Assembly: GCA_029558905.1 (NCBI GenBank)
Contig: JAKQCX010000025.1
Location: forward strand, 1 to 64,000
Source of the DNA: Pseudomonadota bacterium
GTDB taxonomy: Bacteria > Pseudomonadota > Gammaproteobacteria > Burkholderiales > Thiobacillaceae
Direction of reading: 5' to 3'
Length of the DNA: 64,000 nt
This document shows positions 46,781 through 56,213 of the stretch, piece by piece. The notes under the pieces are model-generated. The model searched no databases. It saw nothing but the letters and a program-made list of their open reading frames with translations, and was not told the DNA's origin. Position 1 is the stretch's first letter. Each line of letters starts with the position of its first letter. The position numbers and the translations under genes were made by a program.

Positions 46781-48793
46781 ATGACCCGCCAGCCCCGCCG
46801 CGCATCCCCCAGCCCACGAACCCAGATTTCCACGCAACGCAGGAAGGCCTGGGCCACACTCAAGGCCAGCCTCAACACCCTACCGGACAGCATCGATATC
46901 CGTGACTGGGTATACCAGCCCAGCCTGATGCCCGTGCCGCCGAGTCTGGTGAACTGCCACCGCGTACCCGAGATCCTCGACCAGGGCAACGAAGGGGCCT
47001 GCACCGGCTTTGCCCTGGCGGCTGTCGCCAATTTCCTGCTGCACAGCCAAGGCCAGAAGCGGCGCGTCAGCCCACGCATGCTCTACGAACTGGCGCGGCG
47101 CTACGATGAATGGCCAGGGGAATGGTACGAAGGCTCGTCCGCCCGGGGGGCCATGAAAGGCTGGCTGCGCCACGGCGTGGCGAATCGCAGTCTGTGGCGG
47201 GACGACCAGCACGGCGCCAACCATATGACCCAGGATGTGGTGCGTGACGCCATGCAATGTCCCGGTGGCGCCTACTACCGGGTGAACCACCGCCAGGTGC
47301 GCGACATGCATGCGGCCCTGACCGAGGTGGGCATCCTCTACGCCACGCTCATGGTGCACGATGGCTGGATGGAGCCCGGTCCGCGCACCATATCCGTGCC
47401 CTATGTGCGCAATGGCCGCCAGGCCAGACTCAAGCTGCCCATCATCACACGCCAGGGACAGGCCGACAGCGGTCACGCGGTGGCCATCGTGGGTTATGGC
47501 GAGCACGGTTTCATCATCCAGAACTCCTGGGGTGTCGGTTGGGGCGCGAATGGCTTCGCCCTGTTGCCCTATGAAGACTACATGCTGCATGCCACCGATG
47601 TGTGGGTGGCCCAGCTGGGCGTGCCAGTGAGCGTGGACGTGTGGGCGCAGGAAGAGAAGCGGGATGCCAGTGTCTCCGAGGGTGCCGCGCGGGCCCTGCC
47701 GGCCCTGACCCTGGACAGCCTGCGGCCCTATGTCATCGATGTGGGCAACAATGGGGAGTTGTCGCGCAACGGGGATTACTGGACCACGCCCGAGGACCTC
47801 CGGCGCCTGGTCACGCAGGACATCCCGCAGACCACCCAGGACTGGAAGAAGCGCCGCGTCATGCTCTACCTGCACGGTGGCCTCAACAGCGAGAAGGATG
47901 CCGCCAAACGCATCGCTGCCATGCGTGGCCCCTGCCTGGCCAACGAGATCTACCCCCTGCACGTGATGTGGGAGACAGGCTTCATGGAATCCCTCGCCAG
48001 CTATTTCGGCGACTGGTCCAGCCACGCGGACAAGCTCTCCGGACGCAGCCTGCTGGACAGCGTGGGCGAGGGCCGGGACTGGATGATCGAGCGCAGCCTG
48101 GCCTTCCCCCTGCGCAAGCTGTGGGGCGAAATGAAGGAAAACGCGCGTCTGGCCTCGGACCATTCCCAGGGCCAGGGTGCCATGCAGCTGCTCGCCCAGG
48201 ACATCCGCGCCGCCGGCAAGGAAAAAGGCAAGGATTGGGAGCTGCATGTGGTGGCCCATTCCGCCGGCAGCATCTTCTTCGCCTACATGCTGCGCCACGT
48301 CCTGGACCTGCAACTGCCCTTGCGCAGCGTGCAGTTTCTGGCCCCGGCGGTGACTGTGGAGGTATTCCGGGAAAAGGTCTTCCAGCACGCGCAAGCAGGT
48401 GCGTGCCCCATGCCCATCCTCTATCTGCTTTCCGGCGAAGCCGAACTGGCGGACACGGTGGGTGGGCAGCTGGTGTATGGCAAGTCCCTGCTCTATCTGG
48501 TTTCCAACGCCTGTGAAGAGAAACGTGGCACACCCATCCTCGGCATGCTGCGCTTCCTGGAGGAAAACAAGGGCATGTACGCCGCCTACCAGGCGGCCGA
48601 TGCTCGGGGCCTGCCGCAGCTGATCATCACAGGCGCGCAGCAGGAAGAACCGGAGCATGCCAGGACCTCCAGCCGGAGCTCCAGCCATGGCGGCTTCGAC
48701 AACGACGTGGCCACCATGAATTCCGTGCTCTACCGCATTCTCGGGAATGCCCCGCTGCGCCCCTTCAATGCCCGGGATCTGGCCTACGGATAG
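46781..48793 (+). CDS. Papain-like (C1) peptidase fused to alpha/beta hydrolase domain
   Basis: The 670-residue protein has two catalytic modules. Residues about 35-285 form a C1-type cysteine peptidase: oxyanion Gln68 and nucleophile Cys74 in DQGNEGACTGFA, His232 in SGHAVAIVGYG, Asn248 in IQNSWGVGWG. Residues about 355-600 form an alpha/beta hydrolase: oxyanion loop YLHGGLN (365-369) and nucleophile Ser494 in VVAHSAGSIF. There is no signal peptide or membrane helix. The third residue of the hydrolase triad was not located. It is the first gene of a sigma-54-type operon, 44 bases before the patatin gene. Substrates and role are unknown. ATG 46,781 follows GAGGAGGA. Confidence 0.8.
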   Translation: MTRQPRRASPSPRTQISTQRRKAWATLKASLNTLPDSIDIRDWVYQPSLMPVPPSLVNCHRVPEILDQGNEGACTGFALAAVANFLLHSQGQKRRVSPRMLYELARRYDEWPGEWYEGSSARGAMKGWLRHGVANRSLWRDDQHGANHMTQDVVRDAMQCPGGAYYRVNHRQVRDMHAALTEVGILYATLMVHDGWMEPGPRTISVPYVRNGRQARLKLPIITRQGQADSGHAVAIVGYGEHGFIIQNSWGVGWGANGFALLPYEDYMLHATDVWVAQLGVPVSVDVWAQEEKRDASVSEGAARALPALTLDSLRPYVIDVGNNGELSRNGDYWTTPEDLRRLVTQDIPQTTQDWKKRRVMLYLHGGLNSEKDAAKRIAAMRGPCLANEIYPLHVMWETGFMESLASYFGDWSSHADKLSGRSLLDSVGEGRDWMIERSLAFPLRKLWGEMKENARLASDHSQGQGAMQLLAQDIRAAGKEKGKDWELHVVAHSAGSIFFAYMLRHVLDLQLPLRSVQFLAPAVTVEVFREKVFQHAQAGACPMPILYLLSGEAELADTVGGQLVYGKSLLYLVSNACEEKRGTPILGMLRFLEENKGMYAAYQAADARGLPQLIITGAQQEEPEHARTSSRSSSHGGFDNDVATMNSVLYRILGNAPLRPFNARDLAYG

Positions 48794-48837
48794 AGAAGAT
48801 TCCGCGGACGGCCTGCCTGTCCGGAAGCGGATGCCGC

Positions 48838-51800
48838 ATGGATTTTCAGCACATCCAAGCACAAGAGCCCCCGTTCCAAGGAGATCGCGGGGACCCGTGC
48901 CGCCAGGCGGGCAACGCCGTGGGCCTGGCGTTTTCAGGGGGCGGCATCCGCAGCGCCACCTTCAATCTGGGCATCCTGCAAGGCATGGCCCGGCGTGGTC
49001 TGCTCAAGCATGTGGATTACCTGTCCACCGTCTCCGGAGGCGGCTACATCGGTGCCTGGTACATGGCCTTCCTCAAGCGTCAGGCGCAGAACCAGCCCAT
49101 CCAGGCTGAAGACATGCTCGACCCGGAGGGCCCACGTCGCCCCGGCGAGCCGGTGGAACACCCCTCCATTACCTGGCTGCGCCGCTTCAGCAACTACCTC
49201 ACGCCCCGCACCGGCCTGTCCGGAGACAGTCTGACCCTGGTTTCCACCTACCTGCGCAATCTGTTGCTCAACCTCATCGTCATCCTCAGTTTCCTGGGTG
49301 TCCTGCTGCTCGTGCCCCGGGCCCTGGCCTGGAGCGTGCCCTATCTCTGGTATCTGGAGATCCTGCCCTTCCTGGCCACGCTGCCCCTGGTGTTCGCCGT
49401 GCTTTCCCTGCCCGTTCTGCTGCTCAACATGCACCAGGGCACACGTGCCGCGGAGCCCTGGTGGAAAAGCCAAGCCGGGGTATTGCTGCTGGTGGTGCTG
49501 CCCGCCATGCTCGCCGCCTTCTTTCTGAGCCTGAGCCTGGCCTCACCGGCCTTTGGTCCCTGGACCGCGCATGCAGCCCGCATCCTGACGCGGCACATGC
49601 CTTTCCTGGGCAGCCGGATGCTGGACGACTCCCTGTTGATCACCCAGTTCATCGCCACGCTCATCTATCTCGTGCCATGGATCCTGGCTGCGGTATGGAT
49701 CTGGTTCCGGCGGCGGGACATCCCGCGTGCGGCCGCTCCGGCGCTCGTCCTTTCGGCACTGGGCACCAGCATCGCCGCCGGTCTGATGTTCTTCGGCCTG
49801 GCCCACCTGGCGGCCCTCACCTTTCCGACCCCCTTCGAACTGGTCATTTTCGGTCCACCCCTGGTGCTGACGGCGTTCATGTTGCCGGTGGCCCTGCACA
49901 TCGGCCTGGCCCGGCGCCGATTTTCCGACATGCAACGCGAATGGTGGGCACGCCTGGGAGGTTGGCTGCTGACCCTCATGCTGGCCTGGCTGCTGCTGTT
50001 CGGCCTGGCCTTCTTCGGCGCCCCCCTCCTGGGACTGCTGAATGACTGGGTGGCCACCAGCGGCGGATTGGCCTGGGCGGCCACCACCCTTTGGGGTGTC
50101 CTGGCCGGCAAGTCGGCAAACCGCAATACACCCGGAAAGGGCCTGCGCGAAACACTGCTGGGCCTGGCACCCTGGGTGTTCCTGCTGGGTCTGCTGCTGC
50201 TCCTGAGCCTGGCCATGCAAAAGGGCCTGGAAGCCCCCTGGGAGGACGCGCCCGGGCGAGGAACCAGCACGGTCGCGCACACCATGCCGGGTAAGGGCCT
50301 GGAAGCGTGGCGCGCGGCCATCGCGCCCCAGCATGGCGCGGTCTCCTTGGAGTCGGTAGCCGGCGCCGGAAGCGTGCTGCTTACCCTGTTCGCGCTGTTC
50401 GGCTGGCGCATCGACATCAATCTGTTCTCCCTGCACAACTTCTACCGCAACCGGCTCACGCGCTGCTACCTGGGTGCCTCCCGCCATTGTGGCGAGCTGG
50501 ACCGCGGCTGGCCCGGCTGTCGCAAGCCCGATGCCTTCACCGGCTTCGATCCGGACGACGATCTGGCGGTCTCGGAACTGGGGCCACGGCCCTATCCCCT
50601 GTTCAACACCGCCTTGAACCTGGTGGGCGGTGAGGAACTGGCCTGGCAACAGCGCAAGGCGGCATCCTTCTGCATCACCCCACGCAGCAGTGGCTATCAG
50701 TTCCCACCGGGGATGGCCGATGCGCAGATCCAGCCCACCTACGGCCCCAGCGACATCTTTATGTCCGGGGAATCACGCAGCGGCGGGATACGCGTGGGCA
50801 CCGCCATGGCCATCTCGGGCGCGGCGGTGAATCCCAGCATGGGCTTCCATTCCTCCCGGGAAGTGTCCTTCCTGCTCACCGTGTTCAACGTGCGCCTGGG
50901 TCGCTGGGTGGGGAATCCAGCACACGCCGCCACCTGGCGCAAAACCAGTCCGGGCTTTGGTGTGCGCTACCTGTTTCTCGAGCTGTTCGGCATGACCTCG
51001 GCAAGGCGTCCCTGGCTGAACCTGTCGGATGGGGGCCACTTCGAGAACCTGGGACTGTACGAACTGGTACGCCGGCGCCTGCCTTACATCATCGTCAGCG
51101 ATGCCGCCGAGGATGCGGACTATCACTTCGATGACCTGGCCAATGCCATCCGCAAGGTGCGCGCGGATTTCGGCATCGATATCGAAATCGATGTCTCCGG
51201 CATGCGTCCCAGCGAGCCAGGCGGACGACAGCGGACCTGCGCCACGGTGGGCAGCATCCGCTACGATCGGCTCGACCACGGCCTGCGTCCCGGTGTGCTC
51301 GTCTACATACGTCCCGGCCTGACCGGCGACGAACCCGTCGATGTGCTCGGCTACGCCAGCTTGCACCCGTCCTTCCCCTTCCAGAGCACCACGGACCAGT
51401 TCTTCGACGAGTCCCAGTTCGAAAGCTACCGCCAGCTTGGGCTGCATATCGCCAAAAAGGTATTTGCGGAAGCGGCGCAGCGCCAGCCCACGCGCAGGGG
51501 ATTTTTCAATGTCGAGGCCTTCTTCACCGTACTCAAGGAAAGCTGGCGCGGCCGGCTGGCGGTCGACCCGGACAGCGCGCAAAGGCTGCACATACGCCTG
51601 GACGACCTGTTCGAGCGCCTGCGCAAGGACCCGGATCTGGCCTTCCTGTCCGCGGAGATATTCCCAGAATGGCCGAATCTCATGGGCCGGCCACCCACGC
51701 CCCCGCAGCTCCCGCCCTTCGAAGCGCAGCGCCGCGCCGGCTTCTATGTATGCCGTGAGATCGCCCAGTTCATGGAGCGCGCCTACCTGGATCTGAACCT

Positions 51801-52452
51801 GGAAGAGCATCATGACCACCCGGACAGCCGGGCCTGGATGAATCTGTTCCGGCACTGGTCCTGGTCACCCATGTTCCGGGTGACCTACGCCATCACCGCC
51901 TCCACCCTGAGCGAACGCTTCCAGCGCTTCTGCGGACGTCACCTGGATCTGCGCCTGGGAGATGCGGAGATCTGCCTGAGCACCCTGTCCGAGGCGGCAC
52001 TCAATCGCCTCAACTTCCTCGAGCGCGACCTGGTGAAAAGACTGCTGGCGACAGCCCCCGACCGCGAGGGCGCGTCAGGGCATGACCTGGTGCGTTTCGA
52101 ACTGGTGGTCGCCAACCCGATCGACCATGCCAAGGCGGCGCACTTCGCCTTGCTGCACTTCCATTTCGGCTTTGCCCTGCTGGAAGATCGGCAGCTGGTC
52201 TATTTCCGCGTACAGGATCACCTGCGCCGTATGGGACTGGCACGGCAGGCCATGAGCCTGCTGCTGGCACGCGAACCGGACCTGGTCATGGACCTGGAAG
52301 CCTGCACCCGGCGACTGCGAGGCGTGGATGTCCCGCAATCGGAATCGAGGGTCCTGTACCAGTTGTACCAATCGGTCCAGCACATCCAACACAGCCGGGA
52401 CCCCCTTCCTTCCCGGGCATCTTCCACAGGAGGACGACATGGAGACACTTAG
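48838..52452 (+). CDS. Large polytopic patatin-like phospholipase
   Basis: The 1204-residue protein starts with a patatin half-domain: phosphate-binding FSGGGIRSATF (32-42) and nucleophile Ser66 in STVSGGGYIG, which is GxSxG-like with valine instead of the first glycine. About ten hydrophobic helices occupy roughly 140-525. The second patatin half follows, with catalytic aspartate Asp731 in LSDGGHFENLGLYEL. A long charged C-terminal part (about 800-1204) has no recognised domain. The catalytic dyad is thus split by a membrane insertion. It probably hydrolyses membrane lipids. It overlaps the next gene by 14 bases. Confidence 0.82.
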   Translation: MDFQHIQAQEPPFQGDRGDPCRQAGNAVGLAFSGGGIRSATFNLGILQGMARRGLLKHVDYLSTVSGGGYIGAWYMAFLKRQAQNQPIQAEDMLDPEGPRRPGEPVEHPSITWLRRFSNYLTPRTGLSGDSLTLVSTYLRNLLLNLIVILSFLGVLLLVPRALAWSVPYLWYLEILPFLATLPLVFAVLSLPVLLLNMHQGTRAAEPWWKSQAGVLLLVVLPAMLAAFFLSLSLASPAFGPWTAHAARILTRHMPFLGSRMLDDSLLITQFIATLIYLVPWILAAVWIWFRRRDIPRAAAPALVLSALGTSIAAGLMFFGLAHLAALTFPTPFELVIFGPPLVLTAFMLPVALHIGLARRRFSDMQREWWARLGGWLLTLMLAWLLLFGLAFFGAPLLGLLNDWVATSGGLAWAATTLWGVLAGKSANRNTPGKGLRETLLGLAPWVFLLGLLLLLSLAMQKGLEAPWEDAPGRGTSTVAHTMPGKGLEAWRAAIAPQHGAVSLESVAGAGSVLLTLFALFGWRIDINLFSLHNFYRNRLTRCYLGASRHCGELDRGWPGCRKPDAFTGFDPDDDLAVSELGPRPYPLFNTALNLVGGEELAWQQRKAASFCITPRSSGYQFPPGMADAQIQPTYGPSDIFMSGESRSGGIRVGTAMAISGAAVNPSMGFHSSREVSFLLTVFNVRLGRWVGNPAHAATWRKTSPGFGVRYLFLELFGMTSARRPWLNLSDGGHFENLGLYELVRRRLPYIIVSDAAEDADYHFDDLANAIRKVRADFGIDIEIDVSGMRPSEPGGRQRTCATVGSIRYDRLDHGLRPGVLVYIRPGLTGDEPVDVLGYASLHPSFPFQSTTDQFFDESQFESYRQLGLHIAKKVFAEAAQRQPTRRGFFNVEAFFTVLKESWRGRLAVDPDSAQRLHIRLDDLFERLRKDPDLAFLSAEIFPEWPNLMGRPPTPPQLPPFEAQRRAGFYVCREIAQFMERAYLDLNLEEHHDHPDSRAWMNLFRHWSWSPMFRVTYAITASTLSERFQRFCGRHLDLRLGDAEICLSTLSEAALNRLNFLERDLVKRLLATAPDREGASGHDLVRFELVVANPIDHAKAAHFALLHFHFGFALLEDRQLVYFRVQDHLRRMGLARQAMSLLLAREPDLVMDLEACTRRLRGVDVPQSESRVLYQLYQSVQHIQHSRDPLPSRASSTGGRHGDT

Positions 52453-53239
52453 ATTCGGCGCCCGCGGCAAGGAAGTGGAACGTCTGCAGAAACGCCTTTT
52501 AAGACTGGGTTTCCCCCCCGGCAACATCGATGGCGATTTCGGCCTGGGCACTGAGGCTGCCGTCCTCGCATTCCAGCGCGGCAAGGGTCTGCTGGCGGAT
52601 GGCGTCGCCGGGCCCCGCACCCTGAAGGCCCTGGGGCTGACGGAAGACGACACCCTGGCCTCGGTCATCCCCCGCATCACACCCCAGCTGGTGTCGCGTC
52701 TGTTTCCATTCACCTTCATCGGCAACATCAAGGTTCATCTGCCTTTCGTCCTGGCGGGTCTGGAAGCCCACGGCCTGGTGGATCGGCCCATGGTGCTCAT
52801 GGCCCTGGCCACCATCCGCGCGGAATCCGAAGGCTTCGTGCCCGTATCGGAAGACCGCTCGCGTTTCAACACATCCCCCAATGGTCATCCCTTCGATCTC
52901 TATGACAAACGGCGGGACCTGGGCAACCGGGGTCGTCCGGACGGCGAGCGCTACCGGGGGCGCGGGTTCGTGCAGCTCACCGGCCGTGACAATTACGCGC
53001 GCCATGGTCGCCAGATGGGCCTCAAGCTGCTCGAGCAGCCGGATCTGGCTTGCCAGCCGGACATCGCCGGCCAGCTGCTGGGCTCCTTCCTCCGGGACAA
53101 GGAGCGGGAGATCAAGCAGGCCCTGGTGGCCGATGACCTGCGCGTCGCCCGCCGTGCCGTCAATGGCGGCAGCCATGGCCTGGACCGCTTCAGCGACACC
53201 TATCTGCGCGGACTGGAGCTGCTGCCCGACATGCCGTAA
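52439..53239 (+). CDS. Peptidoglycan-binding and GH19-type lysozyme-like enzyme
   Basis: The 266-residue protein has an N-terminal PG_binding_1 domain (LRFGARGKEVERLQKRLLRL, 4-64) and a GH19-like domain (about 80-260) with the catalytic Glu in ATIRAESEGF (129 or 131) and the YRGRGFVQLTGRDNY signature. It would cleave peptidoglycan or chitin. No signal peptide is present, so its route out of the cell is not evident. ATG 52,439 follows ACAGGAGG and lies within the patatin 3' end, so translation is coupled. Confidence 0.83.
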   Translation: METLRFGARGKEVERLQKRLLRLGFPPGNIDGDFGLGTEAAVLAFQRGKGLLADGVAGPRTLKALGLTEDDTLASVIPRITPQLVSRLFPFTFIGNIKVHLPFVLAGLEAHGLVDRPMVLMALATIRAESEGFVPVSEDRSRFNTSPNGHPFDLYDKRRDLGNRGRPDGERYRGRGFVQLTGRDNYARHGRQMGLKLLEQPDLACQPDIAGQLLGSFLRDKEREIKQALVADDLRVARRAVNGGSHGLDRFSDTYLRGLELLPDMP

Positions 53240-53414
53240 CCGTAGGCCGGCGATACGACCCGGAATCATGTCGGCCGCGTCCCGACCGCCACCACCTTGG
53301 TGGTAGCGGCAATCATCCCATGGAGGTATCGAGCCCTACCCCGGCTGGACCGTAATCCATGCAGGACACGACGCCGGATACTGCAGCCTCTCCCCCTCCC
53401 CGTCAGGAAAGCAC

Positions 53415-55025
53415 ATGAACCAAAAGCGGACCCACTCCCTGCAGGCACGTATCCTACTGGCCATCAGCCTGGCCTTTGTCCTTGTCCTGCTGGTCTCCAG
53501 TGCGCTGACCTATCGCAGCGAGCATGCCCTGGCCGAAAAGATCGGCATGGACAAGGCCAAGGACATGGCGCGCACCTATTTCGATGGCGTCAACCGCATG
53601 ATGCTGTCCGGTACGACGGAGCAGAAGGAGGATCTGCGCCAGTCCATGATCGCCCAGGGCAGCCTGCTGGACGTCGGCATCGTGCACGCCGGGGATGCTC
53701 TGCGGGACATGGCCCGAAAGGCTTCGCCCCCCCGGGATGAACTGGACCGTCGTGCCCTGGCAGGCGAGACCGTGCATGTCCTGGTGGAGACCGATGACGG
53801 GCGCAACGTCATCCATGTGGCACCCCTGAAAGCCAGCCGCAACTATCTGGGCACGAATTGCCTGGGCTGCCATCAGGTCCCGGAAGGCACCATCCTGGGG
53901 GCCGTGCGGGCCACCTATTCCCTGAAGGTGCTGGACGCCCAGATCCGTGAGAACCTGCTCATCAACGGCCTGGTCAATCTGGGCCTGTTCATCCTTGGCC
54001 TGGGCCTGGTGATCTGGCTGTTGCGGCGCATCGTGATCCTGCCCCTGACATCCATGCGTCAGTCCATGCAACGCATCGAGGCGCAAGCCGACCTGAGCCA
54101 CCGTCTCACGCCTCGGGGGGAAGACGAGGTGGGCGTGCTGTCCCAGGCCATCAACAGCATGCTGGCCAAGTTCACCAACAGCCTTACCCTGGTGGCGGAG
54201 ACCTCCGGGCACCTGTCCAGCGCGGCGGAGCACATCGCCAGCGTCTCGGAACGCACCGCCGCGCAGGCAGGCAGGCAGCAGGCGGAAAGCCAGGATGCCG
54301 CCAGGCATGTGAGCGATCTCAAGGACATTGCCGCCCAGGTGGGCGGCAATGCACAACATGCGGCCGCCGCATCCGTGCAAACGGACCAGGAAGCGATACG
54401 CGGCATCGAGATGACCCGCGAAGCCATCCGCGGCATTGCCAGCCTGCTGCAGGAGATTTCCCAGGCCGTGCAGGCCATCGGCCAACTCAACGATAGAAGC
54501 CGGAATGTGAGCCAGGTACTGGATGTCATCCGCGGCATCGCCGAGCAGACCAATCTCCTGGCCCTGAATGCCGCCATCGAGGCCGCGCGCGCGGGAGAGG
54601 CCGGACGCGGCTTTGCCGTGGTGGCGGACGAGGTGCGCAAGCTTGCCACCCTGTCCCAGGATTCCACACGCAGCATCGAAGAAACTGTGCGTCTGCTACA
54701 GGCGGAAGCCGGCCAGGCCGTGCTCGCCATGAGCAATGCGCGCGACAAGGCCGAACTCAATCATGCCCAACTGGATCAGGCCATGCAGAGCCTGGATCAG
54801 ATCGTGGCAAGGATCGCGCAAATCCGCGCGCTCAACGACGACATGTCGCAGGCGGTGGAACGCCAGTGCGACCTCACGGAACGTGTCAACCAGCGCGTAC
54901 AGGCCGTCAACGATCTTGCCGGCCGCACCGCCCAGGAGGCCATGGAGAGCCGCGCCCAGAGCGAAACCCTGGTGAACCTGGCGCGGGAACTGAATGGCCT
55001 CGTCGGGCGTTTCCACCTGGGCTGA
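53415..55025 (+). CDS. Methyl-accepting chemoreceptor with CxxCH haem-binding motif
   Basis: The 536-residue protein has a first membrane helix (about 12-32), a periplasmic sensor (about 33-182), a second helix (185-207), a HAMP domain and a signalling domain with the hairpin tip [19 protein letters not shown]. The sensor contains CLGCH (Cys149, Cys152, His153), a haem-c attachment site, near NYLGTN. It resembles the DUF3365/Tll0287-like haem sensors. It likely responds to redox state, oxygen or NO. It is encoded 175 bases after the GH19 gene and is probably transcribed separately. Confidence 0.88.
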   Translation: MNQKRTHSLQARILLAISLAFVLVLLVSSALTYRSEHALAEKIGMDKAKDMARTYFDGVNRMMLSGTTEQKEDLRQSMIAQGSLLDVGIVHAGDALRDMARKASPPRDELDRRALAGETVHVLVETDDGRNVIHVAPLKASRNYLGTNCLGCHQVPEGTILGAVRATYSLKVLDAQIRENLLINGLVNLGLFILGLGLVIWLLRRIVILPLTSMRQSMQRIEAQADLSHRLTPRGEDEVGVLSQAINSMLAKFTNSLTLVAETSGHLSSAAEHIASVSERTAAQAGRQQAESQDAARHVSDLKDIAAQVGGNAQHAAAASVQTDQEAIRGIEMTREAIRGIASLLQEISQAVQAIGQLNDRSRNVSQVLDVIRGIAEQTNLLALNAAIEAARAGEAGRGFAVVADEVRKLATLSQDSTRSIEETVRLLQAEAGQAVLAMSNARDKAELNHAQLDQAMQSLDQIVARIAQIRALNDDMSQAVERQCDLTERVNQRVQAVNDLAGRTAQEAMESRAQSETLVNLARELNGLVGRFHLG

Positions 55026-55054
55026 TCACGATCGGGCGGTTGGCGGACGGGTGG

Positions 55055-55447
55055 TCAGGGCTGCAAGGGCACCGCTTCGCAGGCCTTGCGTCCCACGGCG
55101 CCGGCGCAGCGAAACACAGCGCCATCCGCGTGGATGACCCAGACGTACTGCTCCCGCTCGCAGGAAAAGGCCACGATCCTGGACGCCCGGGCGGGCAGCC
55201 CCGTCAGCCGTATGCATTGGCTGCGGCTCAGGCACCACTGCACGGAGCCATCCTCAAACCCGATGAAGGCCTGGCGGTCGTTGTAATCCCCCATGCGGGG
55301 TGAACACACATGCGTGGGCAGGACATTGCCCGGACCCTCGGCCCACGCCATCGCGGCCGCGGCCAGAAGAGCAGCGAGCAGCAGGACAGACAGACCATGT
55401 CCGTGCGCCTGCCGCAATCCCGCCTGGCCGAGCGCGGGCGGATGCAT
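55055..55447 (-). CDS. Small secreted cysteine-containing protein
   Basis: The 130-residue product has a hydrophobic signal peptide (SVLLLAALLAAAAMAWAE) and a body with six cysteines in pairs (HVCSP; WCLSRSQCIRL; FSCERE; FRCAGAVGRKAC). These probably form disulfides in the periplasm. It resembles uncharacterised beta-propeller-like fragments (GFEDGSVQWC, ADGAVFRC). No known family was recognised. ATG 55,447 gives a start shortly before the signal peptide. Confidence 0.55.
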   Translation of the reverse strand: MHPPALGQAGLRQAHGHGLSVLLLAALLAAAAMAWAEGPGNVLPTHVCSPRMGDYNDRQAFIGFEDGSVQWCLSRSQCIRLTGLPARASRIVAFSCEREQYVWVIHADGAVFRCAGAVGRKACEAVPLQP

Positions 55448-55628
55448 TTCAGTCCTGGTGCGCAACAAGTGCGGGCCATCTGCGCCTGGGTGGGCGGTGC
55501 CATCGCGCAAGGTCCCCACGGCTCGACCACAAGCCCGCCCCGCACGGCCCAGTCCCGTCATCCAATCCGGCCTGCCCGAAGACGCCTACCGTTTCGCGCA
55601 CATGGCCCGTGTCGGGCCCTAGCGCTCG

Positions 55629-55656
55629 AAAAAAACGGCCTGCCCGAAGCAGGCCG
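55629..55656 (-). terminator. Rho-independent terminator of rspA-type gene
   Basis: On the minus strand CGGCCTGC, TTCGG, GCAGGCCG is followed by seven T residues. It lies 22 bases after the stop of the DsrC-family gene. Confidence 0.85.
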
Positions 55657-55677
55657 CATTGAATTGGGCACACTGAC

Positions 55678-56046
55678 CTACACCACACTGCCGAAGCTCT
55701 GATCCTGTGCACCCGCCAGTGCCTCCAGGCCAGCCAGCCTGAACCCCTGGGACACGGGGCCCTGGGGGAAGAGCCGATAGAGCTGCTTGATGCCGCCCTC
55801 GGCATGGAAGTGCTCATCCAGGGCATCGTGCAGTTCGCGGAAATTGATATTGCCGTCCTCCTGTCGGGCATGGTAGTCCTGCAAGGCACGAATCACCCGC
55901 CAATGGGCCGGGGTCAGTTGCAGGTTTTCACGCCGGGCCTGCTGTTCCGCCATATCCCGGGACCAATCCGCGGGGGCGTGGGGGAATTCCGGATCCGTAT
56001 GAAATTCGTAGCCGGGTCTTTCGATGCGTTGCGTGCTTTGGTTCAT
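55678..56046 (-). CDS. rspA: DsrC/TusE-family protein lacking both cysteines (RspA-type)
   Basis: The 122-residue protein has the DsrC fold signature: RNLQLTPAHWRVIRAL-like HTH, GGIKQLYRLFPQGPVSQGF and SFGSVV at the C-terminus. In DsrC the GPVxQGC and AGCxDxSFGSVQ positions hold two redox cysteines; here they are Phe and Ala. Proteins with neither cysteine have been grouped as RspA and are thought to be regulatory rather than sulfur-relay. ATG 56,046 is nine bases after GGAGG; an ATG six bases upstream has poor spacing. Confidence 0.85.
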   Translation of the reverse strand: MNQSTQRIERPGYEFHTDPEFPHAPADWSRDMAEQQARRENLQLTPAHWRVIRALQDYHARQEDGNINFRELHDALDEHFHAEGGIKQLYRLFPQGPVSQGFRLAGLEALAGAQDQSFGSVV

Positions 56047-56213
56047 CTTCATTCTCCTCCGGTTGTCTCCACCCGAGTACCGGTGGAGATACCACTTCAC
56101 ACTAGTCGAACCGGCCCGGCATGCAAGCCGGTTATGATATGCAGCACAGCTCTGCGCCCACACGGGCCAGGGATGGCACCTCACCGCAAGACGCTCCACA
56201 AGTATCCGCCCAC

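Noticed and set aside
46880-48862. 660-codon frame antisense to the peptidase gene
   Set aside because: No recognisable domain; the plus strand has complete catalytic motifs and a ribosome site.
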